Assembly: GCF_004134825.1 (NCBI RefSeq)
Contig: NZ_SDPN01000028.1
Location: forward strand, 1-50,416
Direction of reading: 5' to 3'
Origin: Agromyces albus
GTDB lineage: Bacteria > Actinomycetota > Actinomycetes > Actinomycetales > Microbacteriaceae
Length of the DNA: 50,416 nucleotides
Of this stretch, positions 7,526 to 15,293 are shown piece by piece (the first letter of the stretch is position 1; each line of letters opens with the position of its first letter). Below the pieces are notes generated by a model that had not been told where the DNA came from, made no database searches, and worked only from the letters and a program-made list of their open reading frames with translations. Position numbers and translations under genes: made by a program.

Positions 7526-8396
7526 CGATGGTCTCCTTGTGCGTCGTGCGGTCGATTCGGGCGCGGGCCTCGGCGCGGCGCAGCTCCTCGACGATCGCGA
7601 CGGCGATCGCGAGTGCGTGATGTGGCGCGGGACAACCGCGATGGCCGGCGCCGAAGGCGAGCGTTCGCGGCGGCCGGTCGCCCGCGGCATCGCGGTCGGG
7701 TCCGTCGAGACGCAGCACGAGCAGCGCGCCAGGCTCGACGTCGGGCGTCGAAGCATGCTCCGGCTGGCCAGTTGCGACGCGGCGCGTCATCGCCACGGGC
7801 GAGTCGTCGCGCAGCGTCGCGGTGAGCACCTCGTGCGTCGACGGCGACACCGGGCCGGATGCCGCGAGCCGCTGCATCGCGCGCTCGACGAGTGCGCCCG
7901 TGGCCGCGTGGGCCTGCACGAGCAACTGCACGAGCAGGGCGTCGTCTGATGCGTCGGCGCCGGGCGCTGCGTCGAGCAGGCGTACCGTGGCTGCGTCGGC
8001 GGCTGCGGCATCCGTGGCCCGTCCGCTCGCGTAGGCGTCGGCGATCGCGGCGACGAGCGGTGGGAGCGACTCGGCATGTCGGAATCCGAGCTGGCGGCCG
8101 AGAGCGGTCACCGGGACGTGCCGGGCGATCGTCGCGACGGGCGACGCCGGTTCCGCCTCGAGGGCCGAGCGTGTCAGCGATGCGGCCGTGCGGGCGAGCG
8201 CCGCGAGTTCGATGCCGGCGAGCATCGACTCGAGGCGTCGCCGGCGAGCGTCATGCGTGGCGCCGTTCGAGAACCGTGAGACGTCGGCCCGGAATCGTTC
8301 GAACGGCGTCGACGCCGCGGCATCCGCCTCGGGAACCAGGAAACGCGGATCGGCGAGGATGAGGGCGACGTCGGCCCGGTCGATGATCTCGGTCAT
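7509..8396 (-). CDS. Truncated, degenerate cytochrome P450-like protein
   Basis: This 295-residue protein shows a P450 skeleton. It has a C-helix HxxxR (H48...R52, GATHDARRRRLESML), an I-helix-like AHAATGAL near 162-169, DDSPVAMTRRVA at 197-208, and a heme loop AFGAGHRGCPA with the Cys ligand at 255. It is about 100 residues shorter than a normal P450, missing the N-terminal region and part of the meander. The K-helix ExxR reads ATLR (193-196), so the conserved Glu is lost, and the Gly after Cys is Ala. It may bind heme without classic monooxygenase chemistry, or serve another role. It is translated from its own leaderless promoter, overlaps the PEP-mutase gene and is divergent from an ArsR regulator. 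Confidence 0.7.
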   Translation of the reverse strand: MTEIIDRADVALILADPRFLVPEADAAASTPFERFRADVSRFSNGATHDARRRRLESMLAGIELAALARTAASLTRSALEAEPASPVATIARHVPVTALGRQLGFRHAESLPPLVAAIADAYASGRATDAAAADAATVRLLDAAPGADASDDALLVQLLVQAHAATGALVERAMQRLAASGPVSPSTHEVLTATLRDDSPVAMTRRVATGQPEHASTPDVEPGALLVLRLDGPDRDAAGDRPPRTLAFGAGHRGCPAPHHALAIAVAIVEELRRAEARARIDRTTHKETIDVDAR

Positions 8397-8403
8397 GGTT
8401 TCG

Positions 8404-8409
8404 ACGCTA
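8404..8409 (-). promoter_or_regulatory. -10 element TAGCGT, leaderless start of the P450-like gene
   Basis: On the minus strand TAGCGT is followed by 7 bases and the ATG at 8396. It lies in a 65-bp divergent region shared with the ArsR gene. Confidence 0.55.
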
Positions 8410-8449
8410 CGCCGCGCACGATTCGCTGCCGGGCGAAGTGTCGTCGCCG

Positions 8450-8455
8450 TATCGT
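8450..8455 (+). promoter_or_regulatory. -10 element TATCGT, leaderless start of the ArsR gene
   Basis: TATCGT ends 6 bases before the ATG at 8462. The 40 bases between this and the divergent -10 at 8404-8409 would hold both -35 regions and probably the ArsR operator. Confidence 0.55.
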
Positions 8456-8461
8456 GACGGT

Positions 8462-9157
8462 ATGCACGGTGACGCCGATCTCGCAGAACCCGCTCGCCTG
8501 ATGGGGGAGCCTGCTCGGGCTGCCATGCTCGTCGCGCTCCTCGACGGCCGCGCGCTGCCCGCGAGCGAGCTCGCCGCGATCGCTCGCGTGAAGCCGCCGA
8601 CGGCGAGCGCCCACCTCGCCCAGCTCGTCGCCGGCGGTCTCGTCACCGATCGCCGGATCGGCCGGCACCGCTATTTCGCGCTCGCCGGTCCGGAAGTGGC
8701 CGGCGCCGTCGAGGCGCTGCAGCTCATCGCTCCGCGGCGCGCCGTCACGTCGTACTCGCAGTCCGCGACGGCGCGCAGGCTCGCCGAGGCGCGATCGTGC
8801 TACGACCACCTCGCCGGGCGGATCGCACTCGACCTCGCCGACGCGCTCGTCGCCGAGGGCGCGATCTCGCCCCTCGACGCGGGGGAGCCCGGCCGGCTGC
8901 ACGCCACCGACGGCCCGCTCGGAGTGCGGCTCCGGCTCGGCGAGGTCGGCGACGTCGGCACGACCGGCGTCCGTTCCCGGCGCCCAGAGGTGCGCGGATG
9001 CCTCGACTGGACCGAGCGGCGCCCGCACATCGCCGGGCGCCTCGGCTCACACCTGCTCGCGGTGCTGCTCGCCGACGGCTGGGTCGCCCGCGTACCGGGC
9101 GACCGCTCGCTCCGGGTGACCGCAGCGGGGCGGGAGGCGTTCGCGGCGCTCGGCTGA
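8462..9157 (+). CDS. ArsR-family winged-helix transcriptional regulator
   Basis: The 231-residue protein opens with an ArsR/HTH_20 winged helix (residues ~8-80). It shows LMGEPARAAMLVALLDGRAL, the recognition helix VKPPTASAHLAQL, and the wing GGLVTDRRIGRHRYFALAG. The rest is a long C-terminal extension whose WTERRPHIAGRLGSHLLAVL part is seen in the group of ArsR regulators near metabolic enzymes. The only Cys pair is not in the classic metal-site arrangement, so a metal ligand is not predicted. The ATG at 8462 is preferred over one at 8438 because a -10 element sits between them. Divergent placement suggests it represses the P450-like/PEP-mutase unit. Confidence 0.85.
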   Translation: MHGDADLAEPARLMGEPARAAMLVALLDGRALPASELAAIARVKPPTASAHLAQLVAGGLVTDRRIGRHRYFALAGPEVAGAVEALQLIAPRRAVTSYSQSATARRLAEARSCYDHLAGRIALDLADALVAEGAISPLDAGEPGRLHATDGPLGVRLRLGEVGDVGTTGVRSRRPEVRGCLDWTERRPHIAGRLGSHLLAVLLADGWVARVPGDRSLRVTAAGREAFAALG

Positions 9158-9179
9158 ACGATTCGGCGGTGACGCGCGA

Positions 9180-9929
9180 TCACACGGCGATGTCGCCTCG
9201 TGGCCGGCGGGGTGAGCCGTGCAGCTCGCGGTGCAGTCGCTCCATGCGCGCATCGAGCTCTGCGGCGGTGTGCGCGGCATCCGTCAGTCCATCGAGCAGC
9301 TCTTGCGGCACCTGGCGGTCGTACTTGTAGTAGATCTTGTGCTCGAGGCTCGCCCAGAAGTCCATCGCGATCGTGCGGATCTGCACTTCCACGGCGACGG
9401 GATGCGCCCCCGTCGACAGGAACACCGGCACCTCCACGATCACGTGCAGGCTCTGGTAGCCGTTGGTCTTCGGCTCCGCGATGTAGTCCTTCACCTTCAG
9501 CACGCGGACGTCGCGCTGCACCGTCAGCAGCTCGAAGATGCGATACGCGTCGGAGACGAAGCTGCAGGTCACGCGCACGCCGGCGATGTCGGTGATCGTC
9601 GCGCGGATCGTCTCGAACGTCGGTTCGACGCCCTTGCGCCGCATCTTCTCGATCACGCTGTCGAGGCTCTTCAGGCGGCTCGAGATGTGCTCGATCGGGT
9701 TGTAGTCGTGCGTGTGGCTGAACTCCTCGCGCAGGATGGAGAGCTTCGTGATCACCTCGTCCATGCCGAACTTGTAGCGCAGCATGAACCGCTCGGTCTC
9801 GTCGCGGAGGGCGCGCATCTCGTCGAGGGTCTGGCCGTCGATCGTCTCGAGCGTGCGTTGCGCGCGAGCGGTCAGCATGGGCGGAACGTCAGGCCGGCGG
9901 ATGGGCGGGGTGCCGTCGAGCGGAGTCAC
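9180..9929 (-). CDS. Small alarmone synthetase, RelQ/YjbM-type (p)ppGpp synthase
   Basis: About 249 residues from GTG 9929, or 232 from ATG 9878. A single RelA/SpoT synthetase domain is present: ITDIAGVRVTCSFVSDAYRI, the G-loop region VKDYIAEPKTNGYQSLHV, and VEVQIRTIAMDFWASLEH, flanked by helices. There is no HD hydrolase, TGS or ACT domain, so it should make but not break (p)ppGpp. Small alarmone synthetases are usually induced by stress, including cell-wall stress. GTG 9929 is chosen because the -10 TAGCGT lies 7 bases upstream; the conserved body begins after the ATG at 9878. The gene converges on the ArsR gene and is divergent from the MBL fusion gene. Confidence 0.87.
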   Translation of the reverse strand: MTPLDGTPPIRRPDVPPMLTARAQRTLETIDGQTLDEMRALRDETERFMLRYKFGMDEVITKLSILREEFSHTHDYNPIEHISSRLKSLDSVIEKMRRKGVEPTFETIRATITDIAGVRVTCSFVSDAYRIFELLTVQRDVRVLKVKDYIAEPKTNGYQSLHVIVEVPVFLSTGAHPVAVEVQIRTIAMDFWASLEHKIYYKYDRQVPQELLDGLTDAAHTAAELDARMERLHRELHGSPRRPRGDIAV

Positions 9930-9936
9930 GGAGGTC

Positions 9937-9942
9937 ACGCTA
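9937..9942 (-). promoter_or_regulatory. -10 element TAGCGT, leaderless start of the alarmone synthetase gene
   Basis: On the minus strand TAGCGT is followed by 7 bases and GTG 9929. It is the same hexamer and spacing as for the P450-like gene. Confidence 0.5.
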
Positions 9943-10015
9943 CGGTGCGAAGCTCTGGATTCGCCCTGACTCTGCCATGAACCGCAGGTGCACGCGCATC
10001 CGCCGTCGTGGTCGC

Positions 10016-10021
10016 TAGGGT
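10016..10021 (+). promoter_or_regulatory. -10 element TAGGGT, leaderless start of the fusion gene
   Basis: TAGGGT ends 6 bases before the ATG at 10028. Confidence 0.6.
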
Positions 10022-10027
10022 CGAGGA

Positions 10028-12049
10028 ATGGATCCATGGATCACGGTCGCGCCGGGCGTGCACCAGCGTCGCTACGATCCGCTCGACGTCTCGATCGTCG
10101 TCGTCGAGGGCGCCGCGCGACTGCTCGTCGTGGACTCGCGTGCAGAGCCGGCCGAAGCAGAGGCGTTGCTCGGCGACATCCGCGAACGATTCGACAAGCC
10201 CGTTCGCTGGCTCGTGAACACGCATGCCCATTACGACCACACGTTCGGCAACCAGGCGTTCGGGCCCGGGTCCGAGACGGATGCCGCCATCTACGGCCAT
10301 GCGAACATCGAGCGCCATTTCGCCGAGCACGAGGCTCCGCGGCTCGCCGCGTGGCGTGCCGACCCCGCTCGTGAACCCGACCGGCACTGGAGCGACGTGA
10401 GGCTCACGCCGCCGACGCATCCGATCGACCGCCCGGTGACGCTCGACCTCGGCGGTCGCGTCGTGCTGCTCCGTCCGCAGCCGCCCGCGCACACCGACAC
10501 CGACCTCGTGCTGCTGGTGCCCGATGCGCGGGTGTGGATCGTCGGTGACCTCGTCGAGGAGTCCGGACCGCCGATGTACGGCTCAGGGAGCTTCCCGTTC
10601 GGGTGGCCCGATGTGCTCGACGAGCTCGTCGCGGAGATGCAACCGGGCGACGTCGTCGTGCCCGGGCACGGCCGGGTCGTGGGGCCAGAGTTCGTCGCCC
10701 GTCAGTCAGCCGACCTCCACGAGGTGGCCGGGCGTTTCGTGGCAGCGCACGAGCTCGGCCTCAGCGCATCGGACGCACTCGCGAGCCACGACGACTGGCC
10801 GGTTCCGGTCGACTATCTCGTCGGTGCCATCGATCGCGCCTACGCGCAACTCGATCACCTCGCCGGCAAGGGCGCGACGGCGTCCACGACTGAGGCCTCG
10901 AGGGGCCCGGTCGCCGAGCCCGCGCCGTTCACGATCCGTGTGCCGGAAGCCGAGCTCCGCGAGCTGCGCGACCGACTGCGCCGCACGAGGTTCACGACGG
11001 CGAGCAGCGGCACGCACTGGGGGTCCGGCGTGGACCCGGCGTACCTGGCCGGCCTCGTCGCCGAGTGGGCTGACGGATTCGACTGGCGCGGTGTCGAGTT
11101 GCGGTTGAACCGGCTCGATCACCGGATCGCCGACGTCGACGGCACGCGGGTGCACTTCGTGCGCGCGACCGCGGGTCCCGCCGGCGGCACCGTCGTACCG
11201 CTGCTGCTCATGCACGGGTGGCCCTCGAGCTTCCTCGAGATGCTGCCGCTCGTGACCGCCCTCGGGTGGGAGGGCGAGGTGCGCGGCATCCGCTTCGAGC
11301 TCGTCATCCCCTCGCTCCCGGGCTTCCTCTATTCAGAACTGCCCGACGAGCCGCTCACCCGCGAGGCGATGGCCGATCTCCTGCACGAGCTCATGGTCGG
11401 ACATCTCGGCCACCGGAGGTACGGCGTGTTCGGCGGCGACATCGGCGGCACCGTCGCGGCCTGGATCGCGGCGAAGCATCCCCGCCAGGTGATGGGGCTC
11501 TACATGATCCACCCGCCGTTCCCGGCGGTCTTCGACGAGCCGCTGAGCGAACCCGAGAGGCACATGCTCGCCCTCGAGCAGGAGTTCGACGAACGAGACG
11601 GCGGCTACAGCGCCATCATGAGCACTCGTCCCGACACGATCGCCGCAGCGCTCGCCGATTCGCCGGCGGGGTTGCTCGCCTGGATCATCGACAAGCTGCG
11701 CGACTGGAGCGACGCGCACGGCGAGCTCGAGCGCCGGTTCGATCGCGAGACGCTCCTCACCCTCGCCACCCTCTACTGGACGACGGGGTCGATCGGCACG
11801 TCGTTCCGCCAGTACGTCGACTACCCGGCGAACCGCCCGCGGCCGCGCATCACGGTGCCCGCGGGCTTCACGCTGAGCGCAGAGGAGGTGATCCGCGACA
11901 TGCCCCGAAGCGTGGCGGAGCGGTCGTGCGCCGACGTGCGCGCGTGGCATCCGGCGACCCGAGGCGGGCACTTCATGGCACACGAGGAGCCCGAGCTGCT
12001 CGCCGGGCACCTCAGCGCGTTCTTCGCCGAAGTGCTCGGCGTCGACTGA
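10028..12049 (+). CDS. Fusion of metallo-beta-lactamase-fold hydrolase and epoxide hydrolase
   Basis: This is a 673-residue protein. Residues 1-~285 are an MBL-fold hydrolase with H66-A-H68-Y-D70-H71, a third His in PPAHTDTD, the Asp of VGDLVEE and the last His of VVPGHGRV, so both zinc sites look complete. After a short Thr/Ala/Pro linker (~286-299) an EHN lid domain starts (FTIRVPEAELRELRDRLRRT). An alpha/beta hydrolase follows, with oxyanion HGWPSS, nucleophile D471 in FGGDIGGT and the C-terminal GGHFMAHE histidine. Each half is normally a separate enzyme. The frame is open across the joint, and no in-frame start codon lies near it. It may act on one xenobiotic or lipid in two steps; the substrate is unknown. 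Confidence 0.9.
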   Translation: MDPWITVAPGVHQRRYDPLDVSIVVVEGAARLLVVDSRAEPAEAEALLGDIRERFDKPVRWLVNTHAHYDHTFGNQAFGPGSETDAAIYGHANIERHFAEHEAPRLAAWRADPAREPDRHWSDVRLTPPTHPIDRPVTLDLGGRVVLLRPQPPAHTDTDLVLLVPDARVWIVGDLVEESGPPMYGSGSFPFGWPDVLDELVAEMQPGDVVVPGHGRVVGPEFVARQSADLHEVAGRFVAAHELGLSASDALASHDDWPVPVDYLVGAIDRAYAQLDHLAGKGATASTTEASRGPVAEPAPFTIRVPEAELRELRDRLRRTRFTTASSGTHWGSGVDPAYLAGLVAEWADGFDWRGVELRLNRLDHRIADVDGTRVHFVRATAGPAGGTVVPLLLMHGWPSSFLEMLPLVTALGWEGEVRGIRFELVIPSLPGFLYSELPDEPLTREAMADLLHELMVGHLGHRRYGVFGGDIGGTVAAWIAAKHPRQVMGLYMIHPPFPAVFDEPLSEPERHMLALEQEFDERDGGYSAIMSTRPDTIAAALADSPAGLLAWIIDKLRDWSDAHGELERRFDRETLLTLATLYWTTGSIGTSFRQYVDYPANRPRPRITVPAGFTLSAEEVIRDMPRSVAERSCADVRAWHPATRGGHFMAHEEPELLAGHLSAFFAEVLGVD

Positions 12050-12072
12050 GCCCGCCGGCGACCGCGCCCGCG

Positions 12073-12525
12073 TCAGCCCTCGTAGCCCTCGGGACCGCGC
12101 CCGGCGTCGAACCGCTCCTCGTACCGGCGCTCCGCCTCGTCGAGCAGCGCGTCGGAGAGTCGCGCGACGGGGTCGACGTCACGCAAGAGCGGCTCGGAAT
12201 CGGGACCCCGCCCGACGGCGTGCCCGCGCAGCACCCAGGCCATCCGATCGGGGTTGCGCTCGCGCAAGTGCTTGTACTGGCAGAGCTGCCGCGCGATCCA
12301 GTCCGTCGTGGGGCGCGTCCACCACGGTTCGGGGTCGAGCGGATTCACCGAGAGCCCCGGCAGTTCGAGGCCGCTCTCGGTGTCGATGCTGCGAGCGGAT
12401 GCGTCGTGCTCGAATCCCTCCGAGTAACGCACGTGCAACCCGGGCCGCTCCCGCACGAGCGCCTCGAGTTCGGCGAGTTCGGTGAGTTCGGGCACTTCCC
12501 GCGACCGGCCACGGTCGTCTCCCAT
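12073..12525 (-). CDS. DUF6098-type protein
   Basis: The 150-residue soluble protein has PGLHVRYSEGFEHDA, a SGLELPGLSVNPLDPEPWW stretch and RPTTDWIARQLCQYKHL. I believe this pattern defines DUF6098, an actinobacterial family of unknown function with Trp-rich PWW and an acidic C-terminal helix. No enzyme motif was recognised. The ATG at 12525 is supported by a -10 element 6 bases upstream. It converges on the MBL fusion gene (23 bases between stops). Confidence 0.7.
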   Translation of the reverse strand: MGDDRGRSREVPELTELAELEALVRERPGLHVRYSEGFEHDASARSIDTESGLELPGLSVNPLDPEPWWTRPTTDWIARQLCQYKHLRERNPDRMAWVLRGHAVGRGPDSEPLLRDVDPVARLSDALLDEAERRYEERFDAGRGPEGYEG

Positions 12526-12531
12526 GCCGGG

Positions 12532-12537
12532 ATGCTA
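12532..12537 (-). promoter_or_regulatory. -10 element TAGCAT, leaderless start of the DUF6098 gene
   Basis: On the minus strand TAGCAT is followed by 6 bases and the ATG at 12525. Confidence 0.55.
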
Positions 12538-12615
12538 ACGCCCTCCCGGTGCACCGGCGACGCCTTGACAGGTTCGCGTCGTGCGGATGTCGTGCGTGTC
12601 TGAAAGGATCCGAGC

Positions 12616-13086
12616 ATGACGGATGCCGCAATCCCACCGGTCCTGCAACTCCGCGTCGTCGTCGAGGCGACCGATTTCGACGCCGCCGTCGCCTTCTATC
12701 GCGACACCCTCGGCATGCCCGAGTTCCTCGCCTTCGCCGAGGGAGGCGACGATCGCGTGGTCATCCTCGATGCGGGCCGCGCGACGCTCGAGATCGCGAA
12801 CCCCGCGCACAAGCGCGCGATCGACGAGATCGAGGCCGGCGGCGCCCCGAGCCCCCACATCCGGCTCGCGTTCGAGGTGACCGACAGCGAGGGCACGACT
12901 CGTCGCCTCGAGGCCGCCGGTGCTCGCGTCGTGGCCGAGCCGGTGGTCACCCCGTGGCAGTCGTTGAACTCCAGGCTCGACGCGCCGGCCGACCTGCAGA
13001 TCACGCTCTTCGAGGAACTGCTCGGCTCCGAGGAGCGCGCCGCCCGCGCCGGGTTCGCCACCGAGGAGGAGCGCTCCGGCGCCTGA
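12616..13086 (+). CDS. VOC (glyoxalase/bleomycin-resistance fold) family protein
   Basis: The 156-residue protein has two betaalphabetabetabeta modules. The first is LQLRVVVEATDFDAAVAFYRDTLG ... VVILDAGRATLEIANP; the second starts IRLAFEVTDSEGTTRRLEAAGA and ends SRLDAPADLQITLFEEL. The family covers glyoxalases, dioxygenases and antibiotic-binding proteins. Typical metal ligands are not all clear, so the activity is open. The ATG at 12616 has GAAAGGA about 7 bases upstream, in contrast to the leaderless neighbours. It converges on the YchJ gene with only 3 bases between them. Confidence 0.85.
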   Translation: MTDAAIPPVLQLRVVVEATDFDAAVAFYRDTLGMPEFLAFAEGGDDRVVILDAGRATLEIANPAHKRAIDEIEAGGAPSPHIRLAFEVTDSEGTTRRLEAAGARVVAEPVVTPWQSLNSRLDAPADLQITLFEELLGSEERAARAGFATEEERSGA

Positions 13087-13089
13087 CCC

Positions 13090-13512
13090 TCAGCCGATCG
13101 CGTCGACGTAGAACCAGCGTCCGTGCTCACGCACGAATCTGCTCACCTCGTGCTGCTCGCCGCGCTCGGATCGCTCGCCGCCGACGCGGTAGCGTGCGGT
13201 GAACTCCACCACACCGGTGGGGTCGAGCGGTCCTCCGCGCTCCACCCGCTCGAGATCGAGGCGGTACCAGCGCATCGTCGGATCGAGCTCGAGCCGCTCG
13301 GGTCGCGTCGACGGATGCCACGTCGCGAGGAGATATCGATCGTCACCGGCGACGAAGGCCGTGTAACGCGATCGCATGAGCTGCGGCGCGGTCGGAGCAT
13401 CCGCTGCACCCGCGAGGAACGGCCCGCAGCACTCGGCGAACACGGATCCGCTGAGGCACGGGCACCGGGCTCCGGGATCGATCGCGGGGAAGGCATCGGG
13501 CGCTGGCGGCAT
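13090..13512 (-). CDS. YchJ-family (UPF0225) protein
   Basis: The 140-residue protein opens with a SEC-C-like zinc knuckle (CPCLSGSVFAECCGPFL). The YchJ/UPF0225 body follows: LMRSRYTAFVAGDDRYLLATW, STRPERLELD, then GVVEFTARYR and HEVSRFVREHGRWFYVDA. The fold is NTF2-like; the function is unknown, though the zinc-binding start suggests interaction with another protein or RNA. The ATG at 13512 lies just before the Cys motif. It is divergent from the second wall protein gene across 153 bases. Confidence 0.86.
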   Translation of the reverse strand: MPPAPDAFPAIDPGARCPCLSGSVFAECCGPFLAGAADAPTAPQLMRSRYTAFVAGDDRYLLATWHPSTRPERLELDPTMRWYRLDLERVERGGPLDPTGVVEFTARYRVGGERSERGEQHEVSRFVREHGRWFYVDAIG

Positions 13513-13665
13513 CCGTCCAGTATCCCGCCGCCGCGAGCCGACCATCATGGTCTGCACAGGAATAACTGAGGATCTGTACAGATTCGCACGGCAGAGTGTC
13601 TGACTTGTGCCCCGGCCCGGGGCCGACCCCCCGACCCGACACTGATCCGAGCAGCCCAGAAACTC

Positions 13666-14514
13666 ATGCCTATCGATACCCCCACGACACCCGCCACTGC
13701 AGAGTCCATCGAGAACAGCACCGCCGAGATCGCCACGAGGCGCGGCCTCCGCCGTCGCCGAACCGGCCGCAAGCGCCTCATCGTCGCCGGTGCGATCGCC
13801 GCCGTCGGCCTCGTCGCCGGCACCGGATTCACGGTGCAGTCGGCCGTCGCGACGCAAGCACGCATCGACGCCACTACCGCTTTGACCGAGTCCACCGGGC
13901 TCGACCACGAGCAGCTCGGCGTGTACAGCACGATCGCCGAAGCCCGCGCGATCGACACGGCGGCCGATACGCTCACCGTCGCGAACGCCACGCTCGCCGC
14001 CGTCGACGGGAAGGTCGACTCGTCGGGGCTTGCGGCATCCGTCGCCTCTCTCGGCGACTTCCAGACGCTGCCGATCGACTCGCTCGTCGACCTCACTGCC
14101 CAGACTCGGGCCGAGATCGAGAAGGCGGCCGCCGCGGCAGCCGAGTACGACCGGGTACGAGCCGAAGAGGCCGCCGCCGCAGCCCAGGCCCTCGCGGCCG
14201 GGAACACGCCCGACGGCGCCCGCGCCACCGCCCGCTCGCTCGCAGCGGCGAAGTACGGCTGGGGCGACGCCCAGTTCCAGTGCCTCGACCAGCTCTGGCA
14301 GAAGGAATCGGGCTGGTCGTACACCGCCTACAACGCCTCGAGCGGCGCGACCGGCATCCCGCAGTCGCTGCCCGGGAGCAAGATGGCCACCGCTGGCGCC
14401 GACTGGGAGACGAACGCGACGACGCAGGTCACGTGGGGACTCGACTACATCGCGCGGGGCTACGGCACGCCGTGCAGCGCATGGTCGCACTCGCAATCGG
14501 TCAACTGGTACTGA
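13666..14514 (+). CDS. Membrane-anchored lytic-transglycosylase-like wall protein
   Basis: The protein has 282 residues. A polar, Arg-rich N-terminus (RRRRTGRKR) precedes a membrane/signal segment at about 39-60, then an Ala-rich helical region to ~185. The C-terminal domain (~190-282) carries YGWGDAQFQC, the putative catalytic Glu in WQKESGW, and SSGATGIPQSLPGSK. It ends TPCSAWSHSQSVNWY with a conserved second Cys. The domain closely matches the partial gene at 1-414, so they are paralogues 13 kb apart on the same strand. It probably cuts peptidoglycan outside the membrane. No ribosome site or close -10 supports the ATG strongly, and the 153-base upstream region shows only a short GC palindrome. 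Confidence 0.8.
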   Translation: MPIDTPTTPATAESIENSTAEIATRRGLRRRRTGRKRLIVAGAIAAVGLVAGTGFTVQSAVATQARIDATTALTESTGLDHEQLGVYSTIAEARAIDTAADTLTVANATLAAVDGKVDSSGLAASVASLGDFQTLPIDSLVDLTAQTRAEIEKAAAAAAEYDRVRAEEAAAAAQALAAGNTPDGARATARSLAAAKYGWGDAQFQCLDQLWQKESGWSYTAYNASSGATGIPQSLPGSKMATAGADWETNATTQVTWGLDYIARGYGTPCSAWSHSQSVNWY

Positions 14515-14649
14515 TCCGCCCCGCCCCGGCCCGCCGACCTTCGGGGGAGGCGCGGCTGGGAATCGGCCCGCGGAGTGCCGGCAGCGCTTCCAGCACGCGT
14601 AGTGTTGCACCCAAGGGGCCGTTCGAGCCCCCGATCAAAGGGCGTCACC

Positions 14650-14790
14650 GTGTCAGATAAGTCGCCGAAGAAGTCGTCCTCCAAGACGGCAGCAAGCAAG
14701 ACCCTCAAAGAGAAGCGTGCCGACAAGAAGGCCAAGGTCGAGAACCGCGCCGGCAACGACGTGAGCGAAGCCACGCACCGCAAGCGGTAG
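14650..14790 (+). CDS. Small basic conserved protein, 46 residues
   Basis: It starts at GTG 14650 (SDKSPKKSSSKTAASKTLKE...) with AAAGGG about 8 bases upstream. Nearly a third of residues are Lys or Arg. A Ser/Lys-rich half is followed by a KEKRADKKAKVENRAG helix. Similar short proteins with a KEKRA.K.AK core are widespread and unstudied in actinobacteria; that similarity is from memory. It is probably disordered and may bind nucleic acid or ribosomes. It lies alone between the wall protein gene and a convergent GNAT gene. Confidence 0.6.
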   Translation: MSDKSPKKSSSKTAASKTLKEKRADKKAKVENRAGNDVSEATHRKR

Positions 14791-14951
14791 GCATTCCCGG
14801 GTCGCTCCGCAGCCGTATCGGCCGAGGGTTCTCCTCGCCGACCGGGTGCGATTGACTGGACGGGCGGATGACGCGAGCAGCGCCTCGGCGCGGCTGCGTC
14901 GCCGTCCGACCCCGGGAGGCGCCATGCCTCGCTCTGAGTCCGACGCTCGGG

Positions 14952-15245
14952 TCAGACGGCTCGCGGGTCGAGCAGCCCCGCGCGATCGGGATGACGGTCG
15001 AACCACTCGCCGACGTACCAGCAGCTCGGCACGATGCGGCGGTCGGATGTCGCGTCGACGTCGTCGACCGCGAACCGCACGAGCTCGCCCGCGAGTCCGC
15101 TGCCGCGATACGGCGGATTCGTGAAGGTGCGCGTGAACGCGATGGAATCGCCGAGCACGCGGTAGTCGAGCACGCTCGCCAGGTCGCCGTCGACGCGCAG
15201 AACGTAGCGGCGGGCATCCGGTTCGTGGGTGAGTTCCTTCTGCAC
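14952..15245 (-). CDS. YjdJ-type small GNAT N-acetyltransferase
   Basis: The 97-residue protein matches the short Gcn5-like YjdJ family. It has RYVLRVDGDLASVLDYRVLG, the acetyl-CoA-binding PPYRGSGLAGELVRFAV (the R/Q-x-x-G-x-G/A signature as YRGSGLA) and RIVPSCWYVGEWFDRHPD. This minimal GNAT fold lacks the N-terminal part of ordinary acetyltransferases; the acceptor is unknown. GTG 15245 is chosen because the -10 TAGCCT lies 6 bases upstream. Confidence 0.86.
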   Translation of the reverse strand: MQKELTHEPDARRYVLRVDGDLASVLDYRVLGDSIAFTRTFTNPPYRGSGLAGELVRFAVDDVDATSDRRIVPSCWYVGEWFDRHPDRAGLLDPRAV

Positions 15246-15251
15246 CCCAAC

Positions 15252-15257
15252 AGGCTA
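15252..15257 (-). promoter_or_regulatory. -10 element TAGCCT, leaderless start of the GNAT gene
   Basis: On the minus strand TAGCCT is followed by 6 bases and GTG 15245. Confidence 0.55.
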
Positions 15258-15293
15258 CGCCCGGCCGCGGACCCGCTGCCCTCGGCGCACCGA

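Noticed and set aside
10860..10940. Frameshift or missed gene boundary inside the MBL-epoxide hydrolase gene
   Set aside because: The frame is continuous, and no ATG, GTG or TTG in frame with a ribosome site or -10 precedes the second domain.
13513..13665. Possible c-di-AMP (ydaO) riboswitch before the wall protein gene
   Set aside because: Such riboswitches often precede actinobacterial wall hydrolase genes, but the conserved core and pairing are not visible; only a short GC palindrome is.
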